The translations under genes and the position numbers were made by a program. Under the pieces are notes generated by a model. The model was not told where the DNA came from, did not search any database, and saw only the letters and a program-made list of their open reading frames with translations. DNA of 55,414 nucleotides from contig JADIYN010000056.1 in the NCBI GenBank assembly GCA_016705335.1, forward strand, positions 1-55,414. Direction: 5' to 3'. Within the stretch, counting starts at the first letter, position 1. Every line of letters starts with the position of its first letter. Source of the DNA: Draconibacterium sp. (GTDB lineage Bacteria > Bacteroidota > Bacteroidia > Bacteroidales > Prolixibacteraceae). Below are positions 1 to 12,800 of this stretch, in pieces.

Positions 1-1
1 T

Positions 2-469
2 GTTAATAACATTAACACTCTTTTAAACATTGTATTCTCATTTGCACAACCTGGCTACCACCACGTATACATCTCAGCATTGGCAACACAACCCATCGAT
101 TTTGGCCCGTTTGTGGTAACCGGACCCGGAACAATACAGTTGATTTACAATGGCAACAGATCGGCTACCGGAGGTGTAATAATTATTCCGGGTTCAATTC
201 CTAAACCTGCAATTTTCGATATCAAATTATGTCAGGGCCGAAACGTAACAATTACTTATGACCCTACAACCATATTAACTTACCTTGGCAATAATCTCAC
301 ATTAAATATAGGTCCCACTGAACACGGATTAAGTGGTTCAACTTTTCCGGTAACCGGCGATTGTAACTTTATTACCACCATCCGGGTGGGCGGCACTCTT
401 GAAGTTCCGGGCGGTTCTGTTGTTGGTGTTTACACCGGAAGTTTCTCAATGACATTTAAACAGGAATAA
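2..469 (+). CDS. DUF4402 domain secreted protein, 5' partial
   Basis: The frame is open from base 2 to a TAA at 467-469, so the true start lies left of the window or is masked by an indel; TTG at 80 is only an internal codon. The protein is beta-rich. It shows features I associate with DUF4402: an early 'DFG.F' strand, an 'RSATGGV' segment, a 'VGGTLEVPGGSVVGVYTG' segment and a short final strand ending 'FSMTFK'. An 'FSFAQ' string just upstream resembles the end of a signal peptide. The family is exported and found in Bacteroidota and Proteobacteria surface-appendage loci, but its function is not established. Its stop overlaps the ATG of the next gene (TAATG), which suggests translational coupling to the usher-like protein. 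A subunit-like role is inference from that neighbour. Confidence 0.7.
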   Translation, partial: VNNINTLLNIVFSFAQPGYHHVYISALATQPIDFGPFVVTGPGTIQLIYNGNRSATGGVIIIPGSIPKPAIFDIKLCQGRNVTITYDPTTILTYLGNNLTLNIGPTEHGLSGSTFPVTGDCNFITTIRVGGTLEVPGGSVVGVYTGSFSMTFKQE

Positions 470-2964
470 TGAGAGTATTTAATCCATATAATCTGAAGTT
501 AATAAAACACATTATCCCGAAAATGCGTTTAGCTATCGGATTATTGGTATTCATCATTATTTTACTGTCAATTAAAGTTTATGCGGTTGAAGAAATAATT
601 GATATAAAATTAGATCCGGTTGTTTCTTTTGATGAAGTGCCTGTTGGTTTATTGCAACCGTTACCTGAGGTTTGAAACAGATGTTGTAATAACTGAAAGC
701 AATAAAGTTTACATCAATATTGAAGGCTTGTTCAGAAATCTGGGGATAAAATGTATTTCAGGGAATGAGAGCGGTGTTTTAACCGGATTTATTGAAAATG
801 AAAGCAAAACTTATCGCATCGACTTTAATTCAAATCAAATTACGATAGGAGAAAAAATAATAAGAGCTGCCAACGGATTCATGAAAGAATCGGGAGCCAT
901 TTATATTGAATCGACAGTTATTACAGAAGCTTTTGGATTACAAATTATTTTCAATTACCGTTCACTTTCCATAAAACTTGAGTCTGATTTTGAGTTGCCT
1001 GTTATTAAACAAATGCGTTTGGAGCAAATGCGGCAAAATGTTTCAAAATTGCAGGATAAAAGAATCGTGGCAGACACAATTATACAACGTGATTATCATT
1101 TTTTAAAATTTGGAACGATGGATTGGTCAATTTCGTCATTTCAAACAACAGGAGAAAAAACCAACAACAGATTTTATTTCGGTTTGGGAACTGAATTGCT
1201 GTACGGACAATTTAATGTTTCAGCAGAATATAACGATCAATATAAATTTGACAAACGCCGTATTGATTATAACTGGCGCTGGGTTGACAACGGCAAAAAT
1301 GCAATCAAACAGGCCCAGCTTGGTAAAATTTACAACCAAAGTATTTCGTTTTTAGAAGCGCCTTTAGTTGGAGCTGCTGTAAGTAACGCTCCTACAACCC
1401 TTCGAAAAGCATCAGGTTTTTATAATATAAACGAATATACCGAACCAAACTGGACTGTTGAACTTTATCTTAACGATATTCTGGTTGATTTTACACGTCA
1501 GATGCTATTTTTGCCTGCCAAATCGCTGGAATACAGTGTGTCAGGTGGAGTTTTGCAGGATTACAAAAACAGCAGGTTTGGGAAGGGAGTTGTAAACTAT
1601 GGTATAAGTAATTTTTTAACCCTTGGAGCTGGTGTTGAGTATTTGTCAAGTATTGAGGTTAATCCTTATATTCCTTATGCAAACCTTGCTTTTCAGCCGT
1701 TTGGCAAATTGATTCTTAACCTGGAATATGCACACAATGTGCGAAGCAAAGGTTTAATGAAATCATTATTTTGGGAAAAGCGCTTTTGGAAATTGATTAT
1801 GCCGATTTTGTGAAAGGACAATTGGCAACACGGTTTAATGCCGATGAGGAACTAAAAGTCAGGGTTTCTTTCCCTTTTAAAAAGAATTCCTTTTCAGGCT
1901 TTACAAAATTCAATTATAATCAACGCATTTACGATGCTTTTAATTATAACAGGATTAGTGCAGTTTTTCGGAATATTATAAAAATTACAGCGCCAATTTA
2001 TCAGCAAACCTCAACTGGATGAACAATGAAACACCATATTTTACTACAAATTTGGCTGTTTCATACCGAATGAAAGGTGGCTTGGTTATTCGTCCATCGG
2101 CTGAATATGTTGTTACCGATAACGGTTTTACGATATAAAGCAGAAATGAAAAGAGAGTTGCCAAAGCCTATTTCGCTTTATCTTATGAAAAAAGTCTTTA
2201 CTTCAATACCGATAATGTGTTTCTAACTTTCAGGTATGACCTGCCATTCGCGCGCGCCGGAATAACTGCATCATACGGAAACAACAGAGCTTCTTTCGCC
2301 GAAAGTGCACAGGGAAGTGTGGCATTCGGGGGTAATAAAACTGTTAAATCTGGCAATAATTCATCTTTAGGCAAAGGCGGAATTTTGTTTTATCCATTCC
2401 TTGATTTGAATCAAAACGGAGTTTTTGATAAAGGCGAGCAAATGGTGTTGTTGTCATCGGTAAAAGTTTCAGGTGGCCGGGCGGTAATCAGCGAAAACGA
2501 TTCGATAGTGCGCATTTCCGATTTAAATGCTTTTGTTGATTATACAGTTGAATTTTCAAATGCCGATTTGGAAAATATCTCGTGGCGGTTTAAACATAAA
2601 ACTTACCAGGTTCTTGTTGATCCCAATCAGTATAAACGGGTTTATGTTCCGATAGTTTCTGTGGGCGAAGTATCCGGAATGGTGTATTTAAATAAGGATA
2701 ATGATTGAAAGGAATTGGCAGGATACTATTGCAAATTTACAATGAGCAGGAAACACTGTGGCCGAAACATTAAGCGAGTCGGATGGATATTTTAGTTATC
2801 TGGGGCTAAAACCGGGTAATTATACCATGCAGGTTGACCCTGATCAGCTCGGTAAACTCAAATATCAATCGAAGCCGTTACAGCAAAAAATTGTCGTTAA
2901 ATCTTCGGCTGAAGGTGATATTGTTGATGGACTTAATTTTGTAATTACCAAAATTAACGACTAA
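469..2964 (+). CDS. Usher-like outer-membrane beta-barrel protein, frame-broken
   Basis: The locus is 832 codons long, close to the size of fimbrial ushers. It begins with a hydrophobic signal-like segment near residues 20-40. An N-terminal globular part follows ('YINIEGLF..LGI', then 'GAIYIES'), then many alternating amphipathic strands of barrel type. One segment reads 'WTVELYLNDILVDF', similar to the usher strand/NGQ-type plug region. The C-terminus has an SdrD-like 'FLDLNQNGVFDKGE' calcium-type motif and a small 'SDGYFSYLGLKPGNYTM' carboxypeptidase-regulatory-like fold. Open pieces are 469-675, about 660-1755, 1771-2022, 2217-2708 and 2758-2964. Breaks fall near 665 (extra G), 1755, 2000-2150, 2714 (missing T) and 2755. 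The start overlaps the DUF4402 stop. The usher assignment is inference from length, barrel pattern and context; an unrelated Bacteroidota barrel is possible. Confidence 0.45.
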
Positions 2965-3013
2965 GAGATGAAAACAGTACCTAAAAAATAATACGTTTTC
3001 CTTAAATCCTGTA

Positions 3014-3844
3014 ATGTGTAAAGATATCAGGTGTGACAGCATTTTTCATTCAACATTTAGATTATGGGTTGGTATTGTAATTTTCTTATTTGCCATTTTG
3101 CTGCCGGCAACTGTTTTTGCACAGGCTGCTGCAACCTGGAATTATAACACACGAACAGGTACAACAGGAACAACTTACAGCTGGATTGATTGTACAACAG
3201 GCGTTAATATTGTTTCTGGTGATGATACTCAGGCTTCTGTTTCCTGGCCTTTTAACTTTAATTTTTATGATAACAATTATACAACTGCCAATAATTTAAG
3301 CGTTGCTACCAATGGTTTTATTCGCCTTGACGGTATTGCTGTAGGAAGCAACTATTCCGGAGCTAGTGCTTACAACCTAACAAGCACCACAACAACATTC
3401 GGGCAAATTATTGCAATGGGAATTTATGATGATTATGTAGGTAGGACTACTTCCTCCTGGGCACGATCATTAGTTACCGGAACAGCCCCAAACCGTATAT
3501 TTACTATTGAATACAAGAATATAGAAATTAGTTATAATGCCAGCAAGTATGCCAATATACAAGTTAGTTTTTATGAAACTGTAAACAAAGTAGTGTTAAA
3601 ATTCGGTACTGACAACGTTACTCAGACAGGCGCAGACATGGGGATTCACAGCGGCGTAAGCGGTTATTTTAATAAATGGCAGGAAGTTCAAAGTGGCACA
3701 AATAATACATGGATTGAATATACTCCACCTTATATTGAAGTTAATGCAACAACTGGTACTTCGGTGGCTTTTTACCCAACACTAAAAGCTGCTTTTGATA
3801 AAATAAATGACGGAACTCATCGGGAACTATTACAATTAAAATAA
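3014..3844 (+). CDS. N-terminal fragment of the giant T9SS protein
   Basis: This is the first open segment. It holds a 37-residue signal peptide with a strong hydrophobic core, then a beta-sandwich-like domain with a 'GTTYSWIDC' opening and 'NGFIRLDG' strand, typical of the N-terminal part of large Bacteroidota secreted proteins. ATG at 3014 gives a good signal peptide and lies 50 bases after the previous stop. The frame is lost near 3817, where 'catcggg' should probably read 'catacggg'. The correct continuation then runs in the frame of the next segment without a gap. Confidence 0.75.
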   Translation: MCKDIRCDSIFHSTFRLWVGIVIFLFAILLPATVFAQAAATWNYNTRTGTTGTTYSWIDCTTGVNIVSGDDTQASVSWPFNFNFYDNNYTTANNLSVATNGFIRLDGIAVGSNYSGASAYNLTSTTTTFGQIIAMGIYDDYVGRTTSSWARSLVTGTAPNRIFTIEYKNIEISYNASKYANIQVSFYETVNKVVLKFGTDNVTQTGADMGIHSGVSGYFNKWQEVQSGTNNTWIEYTPPYIEVNATTGTSVAFYPTLKAAFDKINDGTHRELLQLK

Positions 3845-6800
3845 ATGATAATACAACTGAATTGGCTTCTGCAATTCTGAATGCAAGCGGCACGGGAAGT
3901 GCCAGTTATTCTTCAGTAAAAATATACCCAACTGAAACAGGACTTTCAATCAGCGGAAATTTACCAACACCACTTATTGATTTAAACGGTGCTGATAATG
4001 TGACTATTGATGGGCGGGTAAATGCCACAGGAACAAACAAAGATTTGACAATTAACAACACAAGTACATCATTAACATCCGGAACATCAACTGTCCGTTT
4101 CATCAATGATGCCTCAAATAATACTATTAAATATTGCAATATAAAAGGCTCGGAAACATCTGCTGCCAGTGGTATCTTATTTATTTCCACCACCTCATTC
4201 AGTACAGGAAACGATAATAATATCATAAGCAATAATGACATTACCAGCTCAGTTTCGGCCAATCGTCCGGTAAATGCCATTTATTCATTAGGTACTTCCG
4301 GGAAAAACAACAGTGGAAATATTATCAGCACAAATAACATTTACGATTTTTTAAACCGTGGTGCTGCTTCCAATGGTATTCTTCTCTCTGCATATACATT
4401 TGAATGGACAATTGACGGAAATAGTTTTTATGAAACAGCATCTTTCATTCCTACAGCAAGCGTGGCGTACAATGCCATACAAATCAGCAATACTTCGGGA
4501 TATGGATTTATTGTTACAAATAATTATATCGGTGGAAATTCGGCGCTTTGCGGAGGAACAGCCTGGACGAAAACAAACGCTGCCAATAATGCCTTTACTG
4601 CAATAAATTTAGATGTTAGCACAAGTACTGCCAGTTCTGTTCAAAACAATACAATTCAAAACTTTAACTGGAGCAATTCCGGCGGCTCTGATTGGGTGGG
4701 TATTAATATAGGTGGTGGGAATGTGAATATTGGTACTGATAGCGGTAATTTAATCGGGAACTCAGGTGGCACAGCATCAATTGTTGTTACAAACGGTGCC
4801 ACTGGAAACACTTTAAACGGAATAAGAGTGGCAGGAACCGGAACCGTAGATATTCAAAAAAATGTTATTGCAGGTATTAGAACTGCTACTCCAAATTCAG
4901 GATATGGTTTTCATTTATTGGCTATCGAAAAAACTAATGTGGCAGGAGACATTAACATTTCAAACAATACAATTGGCAGCACAACAATTTCGAACAGTTT
5001 GCTAGCCGGATCTGTTGCCTCAGTTAATTTTCAGCAAGTGTACGGAATCAGAAGTCAGGGAACAGGTGCCACAACAATTTCAAACAATACAGTATCAAAC
5101 ATTACCAATTCTGTTACAAGTACAAACATTAGTTCCCGAACTGTTGGAATTGAAACTGGTTTTGGTAGCAACAGTATTGCAAACAACGTTATAACGAATA
5201 TTTCAACTGCCAGTGCGCAAACCGGAGCAAATTTAAATGCCGCAGCAGCAGGTATATCTCAGTTAAGTAATACTGTGGGTACAACACAAACGGTCATAAA
5301 AAACAGTGTAAAAACAATCAAAAATACGCATGTAACTGCCCGAACCGACATTTATGGCATATTTATGCAATGTCCAATTTCAGGAACACATGAAATTCTT
5401 CAAAATTTTGTCCAGGGATTCTCGTTTTCTTCGTCAAACACAGGTAGTATTTATAATGGAATAATGTTGAACTCCGGTGCGGTTACCTGTGCAAATAACG
5501 TAATATCCGCAGGTGCTTCCAGCCTTGGTTATGGCATTAATGGAATATGGGACAATGGTGGGACAGGTAACAATACAAAGGTTTATTTTAATACAGTTTA
5601 TATTGGCGGTTCAGTGAGCTTAGGAACAAGTAGTGCCACAACAGGATTGTACAGTTTTGCTAATAATTCAACACGCGATTACCGCAATAATATTTTAGTA
5701 AATGCCCGAATAGGAGGCACAGCAAATAGTAACTATTCAATTTATTTGGCAGGAACAACAAACTTAACCATCAATTATAATGATTATGTATTTCCAGCCG
5801 GGAGCATTCTTGGCAAAACCGGGACAACAAACAGGGCTGACCTTGCTGCCTGGAAAACCGGTACCGGACAGGATGCAAACAGTTTAAATACTGAACCTGA
5901 TTTTGCTTCAGCCGGAGACACAAATGCTGAAAATTATATTCCATCGGCATTGTTGCCGGGGGTTGATGGTACAGGAATTACAATCGATTACAACGATGTA
6001 ACAAGGCTGTCAATACCTCAAATGGGTGCGTTTGTTTCAGCAGGAGTTCGTGTTTGGACAGGAGCAACAAGTACTGATTTTGCAACTTCGTCAAACTGGG
6101 CAAATGGTGTGGTTCCTTCGGATGGTGAAGATGTAGTTTTTGCTGCTTCTCCGGTAAGAAACTGCGTTTTGGATCAGGCAAGGGTTATTCGTTCAATTAA
6201 CAATGGTCAAAGCACTTATCAATTTATTCTCAATGGCAAAGCACTTACATTAACAGGTGATTTGACACTAACCAATGGTGCAAAGGTTGATGCATCGGCT
6301 ACAGGTTCAGTTTTAATACTCGCTGGTACAGTAGCACAAACTTTGCCGGTGGGAGCATTTGTTGGCAGCACCATTGCAGGGCTAACTTTAAATAATTCAT
6401 TGGGTCTGTCCCTGCTGGAAAGCGTAACGATTAGCGAAGCCCTCACTTTATCCAATGGTTCATTATCAATTGGTGCAAACACACTTACAATAAATGGTTC
6501 GATCACAAAAACAACAGGAACATTAACCGGAGGGAGTTCCAGTAATATAATTATTGGCGGAAGCGGAGCAAGCACAGATCTTCCTTCAGTTACACTTAAC
6601 AACTTAACTTTAAACCGAAACAATGGAATTAGCCTGAGCGGAAATGTGTCGGTTGGGGGAACTCTGGCGCTAACGGCGGGTACATTAACGGTTGACACAA
6701 ATACTTTAACCATTACCGGAAACTCGCCAACAGTTACGAGCGGAAATATAAATGCTGGTAATGCCTCAGCAAGTCTCGAGTTTACCAATTCATCCGGTAT

Positions 6801-9800
6801 TACTCTGCCAGCTTCTGTTTTTTCAGGAGCAATTCAAAATCTAACGATAAACGGTGGCGGAATAACAGCAAATAACGATATTACAGTAAATGGCATCCTT
6901 AATTTACAAAGCGCCAATCCGTTGGCAATAAAAGGTAGCCTCGATATGAATTCGTACACCCTGAATATGGGTGTTTCAGCAACAACAACCGGTATTGGCG
7001 ATGTTACAGGTACAATCAAACGACAGCACACTTTCACCGGAAATGTGTCATACAGTTTTGGCAATGAATACACCACAATAACTTTTATCAATACAGGTAC
7101 AAAACCTGGCTGGGTAAGTTGTAAAGTTAGTATTGGAACGGAACCAGACTGGAGAAGTTCAGCGGTAAAAAGAGTTTATAGTTTCGCAAAAGATGCAGGA
7201 GATGATCGGGTAAATATTAGTTTGCATTACCTCGATTCAGAACTGGACCCAACGGAAACAGATGAATCGAAACTGGTATTTTGGGATGCCCACAACGGAC
7301 CGACCTGGGATCCTGTTGAACCTCACGGTAAATCGAATCACAATGCTACAAACAATTGGGTTGAATTAGCCGGAATGTCAATTGGGTATTTAGCACCCTC
7401 CGGTACATTGGATTTTAAACAATGGGGATTAAGCTTTTCAACTAATACCAGAATCATCTGGACCGGCTGGGAAAATAACGGAGACTGGAGTTCTGCAAGT
7501 AACTGGAATGGAGGCGTTCCAACATCCGCAGACGATGTATTAATTCCTTCGGGTTTGATAACAACTTATCCAACCAATAATTCTCTTTCAGGATCGGTGC
7601 CAGCTGTCGCAAAATCCCTTGAAATTGAAGCTGGTGCTTCGGTTACAGTTGATTCTTATGATATAACAATATACGGTAAAACAGGTGCCTGGATAAATAA
7701 TGGAACATTTGTGCCAGGTACCGGAAATGTTATTTTCTCAAATGGAAATATTACAAATGTAGTTTCAATTGGGGGAACCACAAATTTCAACAATTTGACA
7801 GTTAATGATAATACTTATATACAACCAGTATCAGGAAGCGTTATTAGGATTGCCGGGACTTTAACTGCAGGTAGCGGAAGTATTCTTGACTTTGTCGCTA
7901 CAAATAATACAATTGAGTTTAACGGTCCAGGGCAAACTGTTGTAAATCCAATTGGTCCCGGAACCGATACCGGATATCACAATTTAATTCTGAGTGGAAG
8001 TGGAATTAAAACAATGCCTGCCGCAGCTTTGTATATTACTGATGAATTTAAATTATCAGGAACTGTCACAATCACTGCAGCCTCTGAAATAACAATTGGT
8101 AACGAACTGGAGATTTTAGATGACGCAACATTTGCCACGGGAAACTTCGATCACACCATTGGCGGGCATTTTGATAACAGAGGAACTTTCATTGCTTCAC
8201 CCGGAACAAACATTACCCTGAATGGAACAGCAATACAAAATATTTATGGGGATTCCCCAACGACTTTTGAAAAATTAACCATAAATAATGCAGCAGGAGT
8301 CGATATATTTACGGATATAACAGTGAATGATGAACTTACACTCACCAATGGAAATTTAAACGTAGGCACAACAACTTTAACTTTAAATGGTGACATTGCA
8401 AAAACCTCCGGTTTCCTGAATGTAAATACTTCATCATCATTGATTTTTGGCGGGGCTTCGGCATTGTCACTAAGCGGTGACCTGTTTGCAACTGTGCCTG
8501 ATATAAATAACCTGACGATTAACAGAACTGGTGGTGTTACTTTTGCCAGTGATATTGAAGTAAACGGAATTCTTAATCTGCAAAGTTCAAATCCAACTGA
8601 TTTTATTGGAAGTCTGCATATGGGAGGCAATACACTGACAATGGGTGAAAATGCTACAACAATAGGCATTGGCGACGTTACCGGGAGAATAAAAAGAACC
8701 ACTATTTTACCCAATGTGGAATATACTTTTGGAAATAAATTTTCAAGTGTTACTTTTCCAAATATTGGTACATTGCCAACACAAATAACCCTGAAAGTTA
8801 GCATTGGTACTGTGCCCACCTGGAAAACAGACGGAATTAAACGGGTTTATGATATCAGTCAAATAGGTGGAAGCGGCACAAGGGCAATTATTAAATCACG
8901 TTATTTAGACAGTGAATTAAACGGGAATAACGAAAATAATCTGAGTTTCTTTGCTTATGTATTTCCAACCTCAACCTTGTTAGACCGCGGACTTACCGAA
9001 ATAAACACGACAGAGAACTGGATTACATTGAGTAATGCAGATTTTGGAAATCTCCCTTCGGTTTTGGAGTAATAGAACATGGTTTTGGGGTGTCATCATC
9101 TGAAGTTATTACCTGGGATGGAAGTGAAAGTACGGATTGGTTTGATCCTTACAACTGGATTCCGGCTTTTGCTCCTTCAATAACAAAAGTGGTTATTATT
9201 TCTGATGCCGCAACCACACCCAATGATCCGCTGATAACGGCAAACAGCAGCACTATCGTAAAAACTGTCAGCATTCAGACGGGCGGAATCTTAAATGCGG
9301 GAGCGAACAGTCAGCTCACAGTTAACGGGGCAAGCGGAGCCTGGAGTAATACCGGTACTTTCAATGCGGGTACCGGAAAAGTGATTTTCAACCATGGTGT
9401 ACTTTCCGATATTGTAACAGTATCCGGAACTACTGATTTCTATAATATTGAAGTTAGGTCAAATACTGCAATGCAACCTGTTGCAGGAAATGTATTAAGA
9501 ATTGCCGGTGTTGGATCTGCTGACATAACCAGTGTTGTTGATTTTTCAACCATAAATAATACTGTTGAGTGGAACGGAACAGATCAATTCATTGTTAACC
9601 CAATAGGATTTAGTGGCAATAGTGGTTATTATAACCTTATTCTCAGTGGTAGTGGAGCAAAAACCATTCAGAATACTGCGATGAATATTCAGGGTGATTT
9701 TACAGTTTCGGGCACAACTTCAGCCACAGCCAATGCTGCTATAACAACAAACGGAAACTTAAAAATAGAATCGGGTGCAACATTTAATACAGGAAATTAT

Positions 9801-12800
9801 AACCATATTTTAAAGGGCAACTTTCAAAACAACGGAACATTCACTGTTGCTTCAGGTAATTCAATTGCCTTTGGTGGTAGTGTTTCACAAACAATAAGTG
9901 GAAGTTCTACTACTAATTTCCATATTTTAAAAATTGATAATATAGCGGGAGTAATTCAATCATCATTGGTAAATGTGAATTCTTCTTTACAATTAAATAA
10001 TGGAAATTTTACTATTGGAAACACAACTCTAAGTATTAACGGCTCAATTTCACATATCTCGGGTTATTTAAGTGTAAGCAGCATATCATCTTTAATTTTT
10101 GGGGGAAGCACCACTTTGATATTGGAAAATAATTTTTTTAACACAGCTCCTACACTCGATAATTTAACTATAAACAGAGCAGGAGGGGTTGTACTTGCTA
10201 ATCAAAGTATAACTGTAAATGGTGTGTTGGATTTAATTTCAGGAACATTTACTATTGGCGCCAATACATTAACTCTGGCTGGTAGCTCACCAACCCGCAC
10301 AAATGGAACAATCAATGCAGGTAATGCTTTGGCAACATTGGTTTTTGCCAATCCGGCGCCGGTAACTTTACCCGGCTCTATTTTTAACGGAAATGTAAAC
10401 AACCTTACCATAAATGGCGCAGGAGGAATAACAGCCGGGAGCGACATTACCATGATCAATATTCTCAACTTGCAAAGCGCCAATCCAACTGCTTTTAAAG
10501 GAAGTCTGGACATGGGCAACTTTACAATCAATATGGGAGCAAATGCAACTACCGCTGGTATTGGTGATGTTACAGGTATTGTAAAAAGAGAACACACTTT
10601 TTTAAATGGTGTTGAATATAGTTTTGGAAATCAATATACCAACTTGAATTTTCTGGGAGTAACCAGTAACACAAAACCAACCTGGGTGAGTTGTAAAATT
10701 TCCATTGGAGCAACTCCAACGTGGAGAGGTGAAGCTGTTAAACGTTTTTACAGTTTTGCTCAAAGTGGTGGAACAGATAGAATGATTGTTAAATTGCATT
10801 ATCTCGATTCAGAATTACATGATACAGAAACCGATGAAACACAACTTGTTTTCTGGGACGCATATGATCCTGCATTAGCACCAAATAATTTTATTTTGAC
10901 ATACCCCGGAATCAAAACGGTCATGATGCAACCAACAACTGGATAGAACTTGTAGGACCAGCCATAAATTATTTGGCTACCTCTGCCACTTTGGATGTTA
11001 AACAATGGGGATTAAGCTATTCTAATGTTACAACACACAAATGGATTGGCCTTGGTTCTGTTTCTTATCCCGGCGACTGGAGTTTGCCAGGCCATTGGGA
11101 AGGAGGAGTACCACACGTAGGAGACGATGTATTGATTCCGGCAACTTTACCAAACGGAAGTTCGGGTTATCCCTATCGTAATCTTCTTCCTGTTATTTCT
11201 CCTGCAATGGCGAAATCAGTTGAAATAGAACCAGGAGCTATCTTAAATGCAAATGGTTATAACATTACAGTTTCAGGTTACGGCGATACATGGGTAAATA
11301 ATGGAACATTTACAGCCGGTAGTGGAACAGTAATCTTTAATCACGGAAATGAGAATGATGTTGTTACCCTAAAAGGAACCACCAATTTTAACAATCTTAC
11401 GGTTAGTAGTAAAACATTTCTGCAGGCAGCTTCAGGAAGTACAACCAGGATTGAGGGCATATTTAATTCTGAAAGTGACAGTAAATTAGATTTTATAAGT
11501 AATACTAATACCGTTGAATACAATGGTTCTGCTTCACAAAACATAGTTAACCTACCCTCTGAATCTTCAGCTGGTTATAATCACCTAATCCTGAGTGGCG
11601 GTGGCACAAAAACCTTTTCTCCTGAATGAACTGAAAATATATGGAAATCTCATCACAAATGCGGCGGTGTCAGCAACAGGCAACACACTTACATTCAATT
11701 GGATCAGCAGCACAAAGTATTAACGGTACAATATCACCTGCATTAAATAATTTAACCATTTCCAATACTTCCAGCACAGTTACCTCATCGGTAGATTTAA
11801 CCTGCTCGGGTAATTTTACAAATTCAGGTGAGTTTGATATGACAAGCGCTGTACTTGCAGTTGCAGGAACAATAACAAATACAGGAACAGTAAAAACCGC
11901 TTCACAAAGCGCTTCACCATTACCATCAGGAAAAACATGGGGTGGTACTGTTCAGTATTACAACAGTACGGGTAATCAAACTGCAGTTGATGGAACGTTT
12001 AATAATCTTACATTTAGTAATACAAGCGGAATTCAAACTGCTTCGGGAAATCTTACTGTTAACGGAACTTTAACTACAACTCTGGGTGGTTTTCTGAATA
12101 TGGCTACCAACCAACTGCTTGGTACTTTATCAACCATAAACAATGGCGGGAACAATCCAAACCCAAAACACAAGCGCTGCACCAATTCCGGCAAATAAAA
12201 CATGGGGAGGTACAATTCAATATAATGCGCTGGCAGGTGGCCAAACCGTTACGGTCGGTAGTTACAATATTTTAACGCTGAGCAATATCGGCGGCACCCA
12301 AACAGCAAGTGGCGATATTTCAGCAGCAACATTCAACACAACAACCGGTGGAACAATAAATATGGGAACAAATGTTCTCTCTGTAACAAATGTTTCGCAT
12401 TCAGGAATTTTAAGAACCCAAAATTCTTCTTCTACTCCTTTCACTGCCGGACTTACCTGGGGTGGAACAGTTGTTTTCGATGGCACAGTTGGGCAAACAA
12501 TTCCTGCATCAACGTTTAATAACCTGACCATAAGCAATATTACCGGAGTAACTGCAGCAGCTAATCAAACCATAAATGGAATCTTAAATCTTAGCGTTGC
12601 CAATCCGGATGCCACGCATGGAAGCCTTGATATGTCAACTTTTACACTGAATCTGGGCGCAAATGCCAACACCATCGGAATCGGCGATGTGACGGGAATT
12701 ATCTCCAGAACAACATTTATAGTAAATACCATTTATACCTATGGAAATACAAACCAATATTTGTTTTTTCCAAATACGCCTGGTCAATCCCTTCCAGATG

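Noticed and set aside
6219..6788. 189-residue ORF on the minus strand inside the giant adhesin
   Set aside because: It is antisense to the repetitive N/T-rich beta-helix gene. Its composition (V, P, L-rich) is the mirror of that coding strand, and it has no domain or start signal.
8244..8819. 191-residue minus-strand ORF
   Set aside because: The same antisense mirror effect, in module B; it resembles other shadow ORFs at equivalent positions of other modules.
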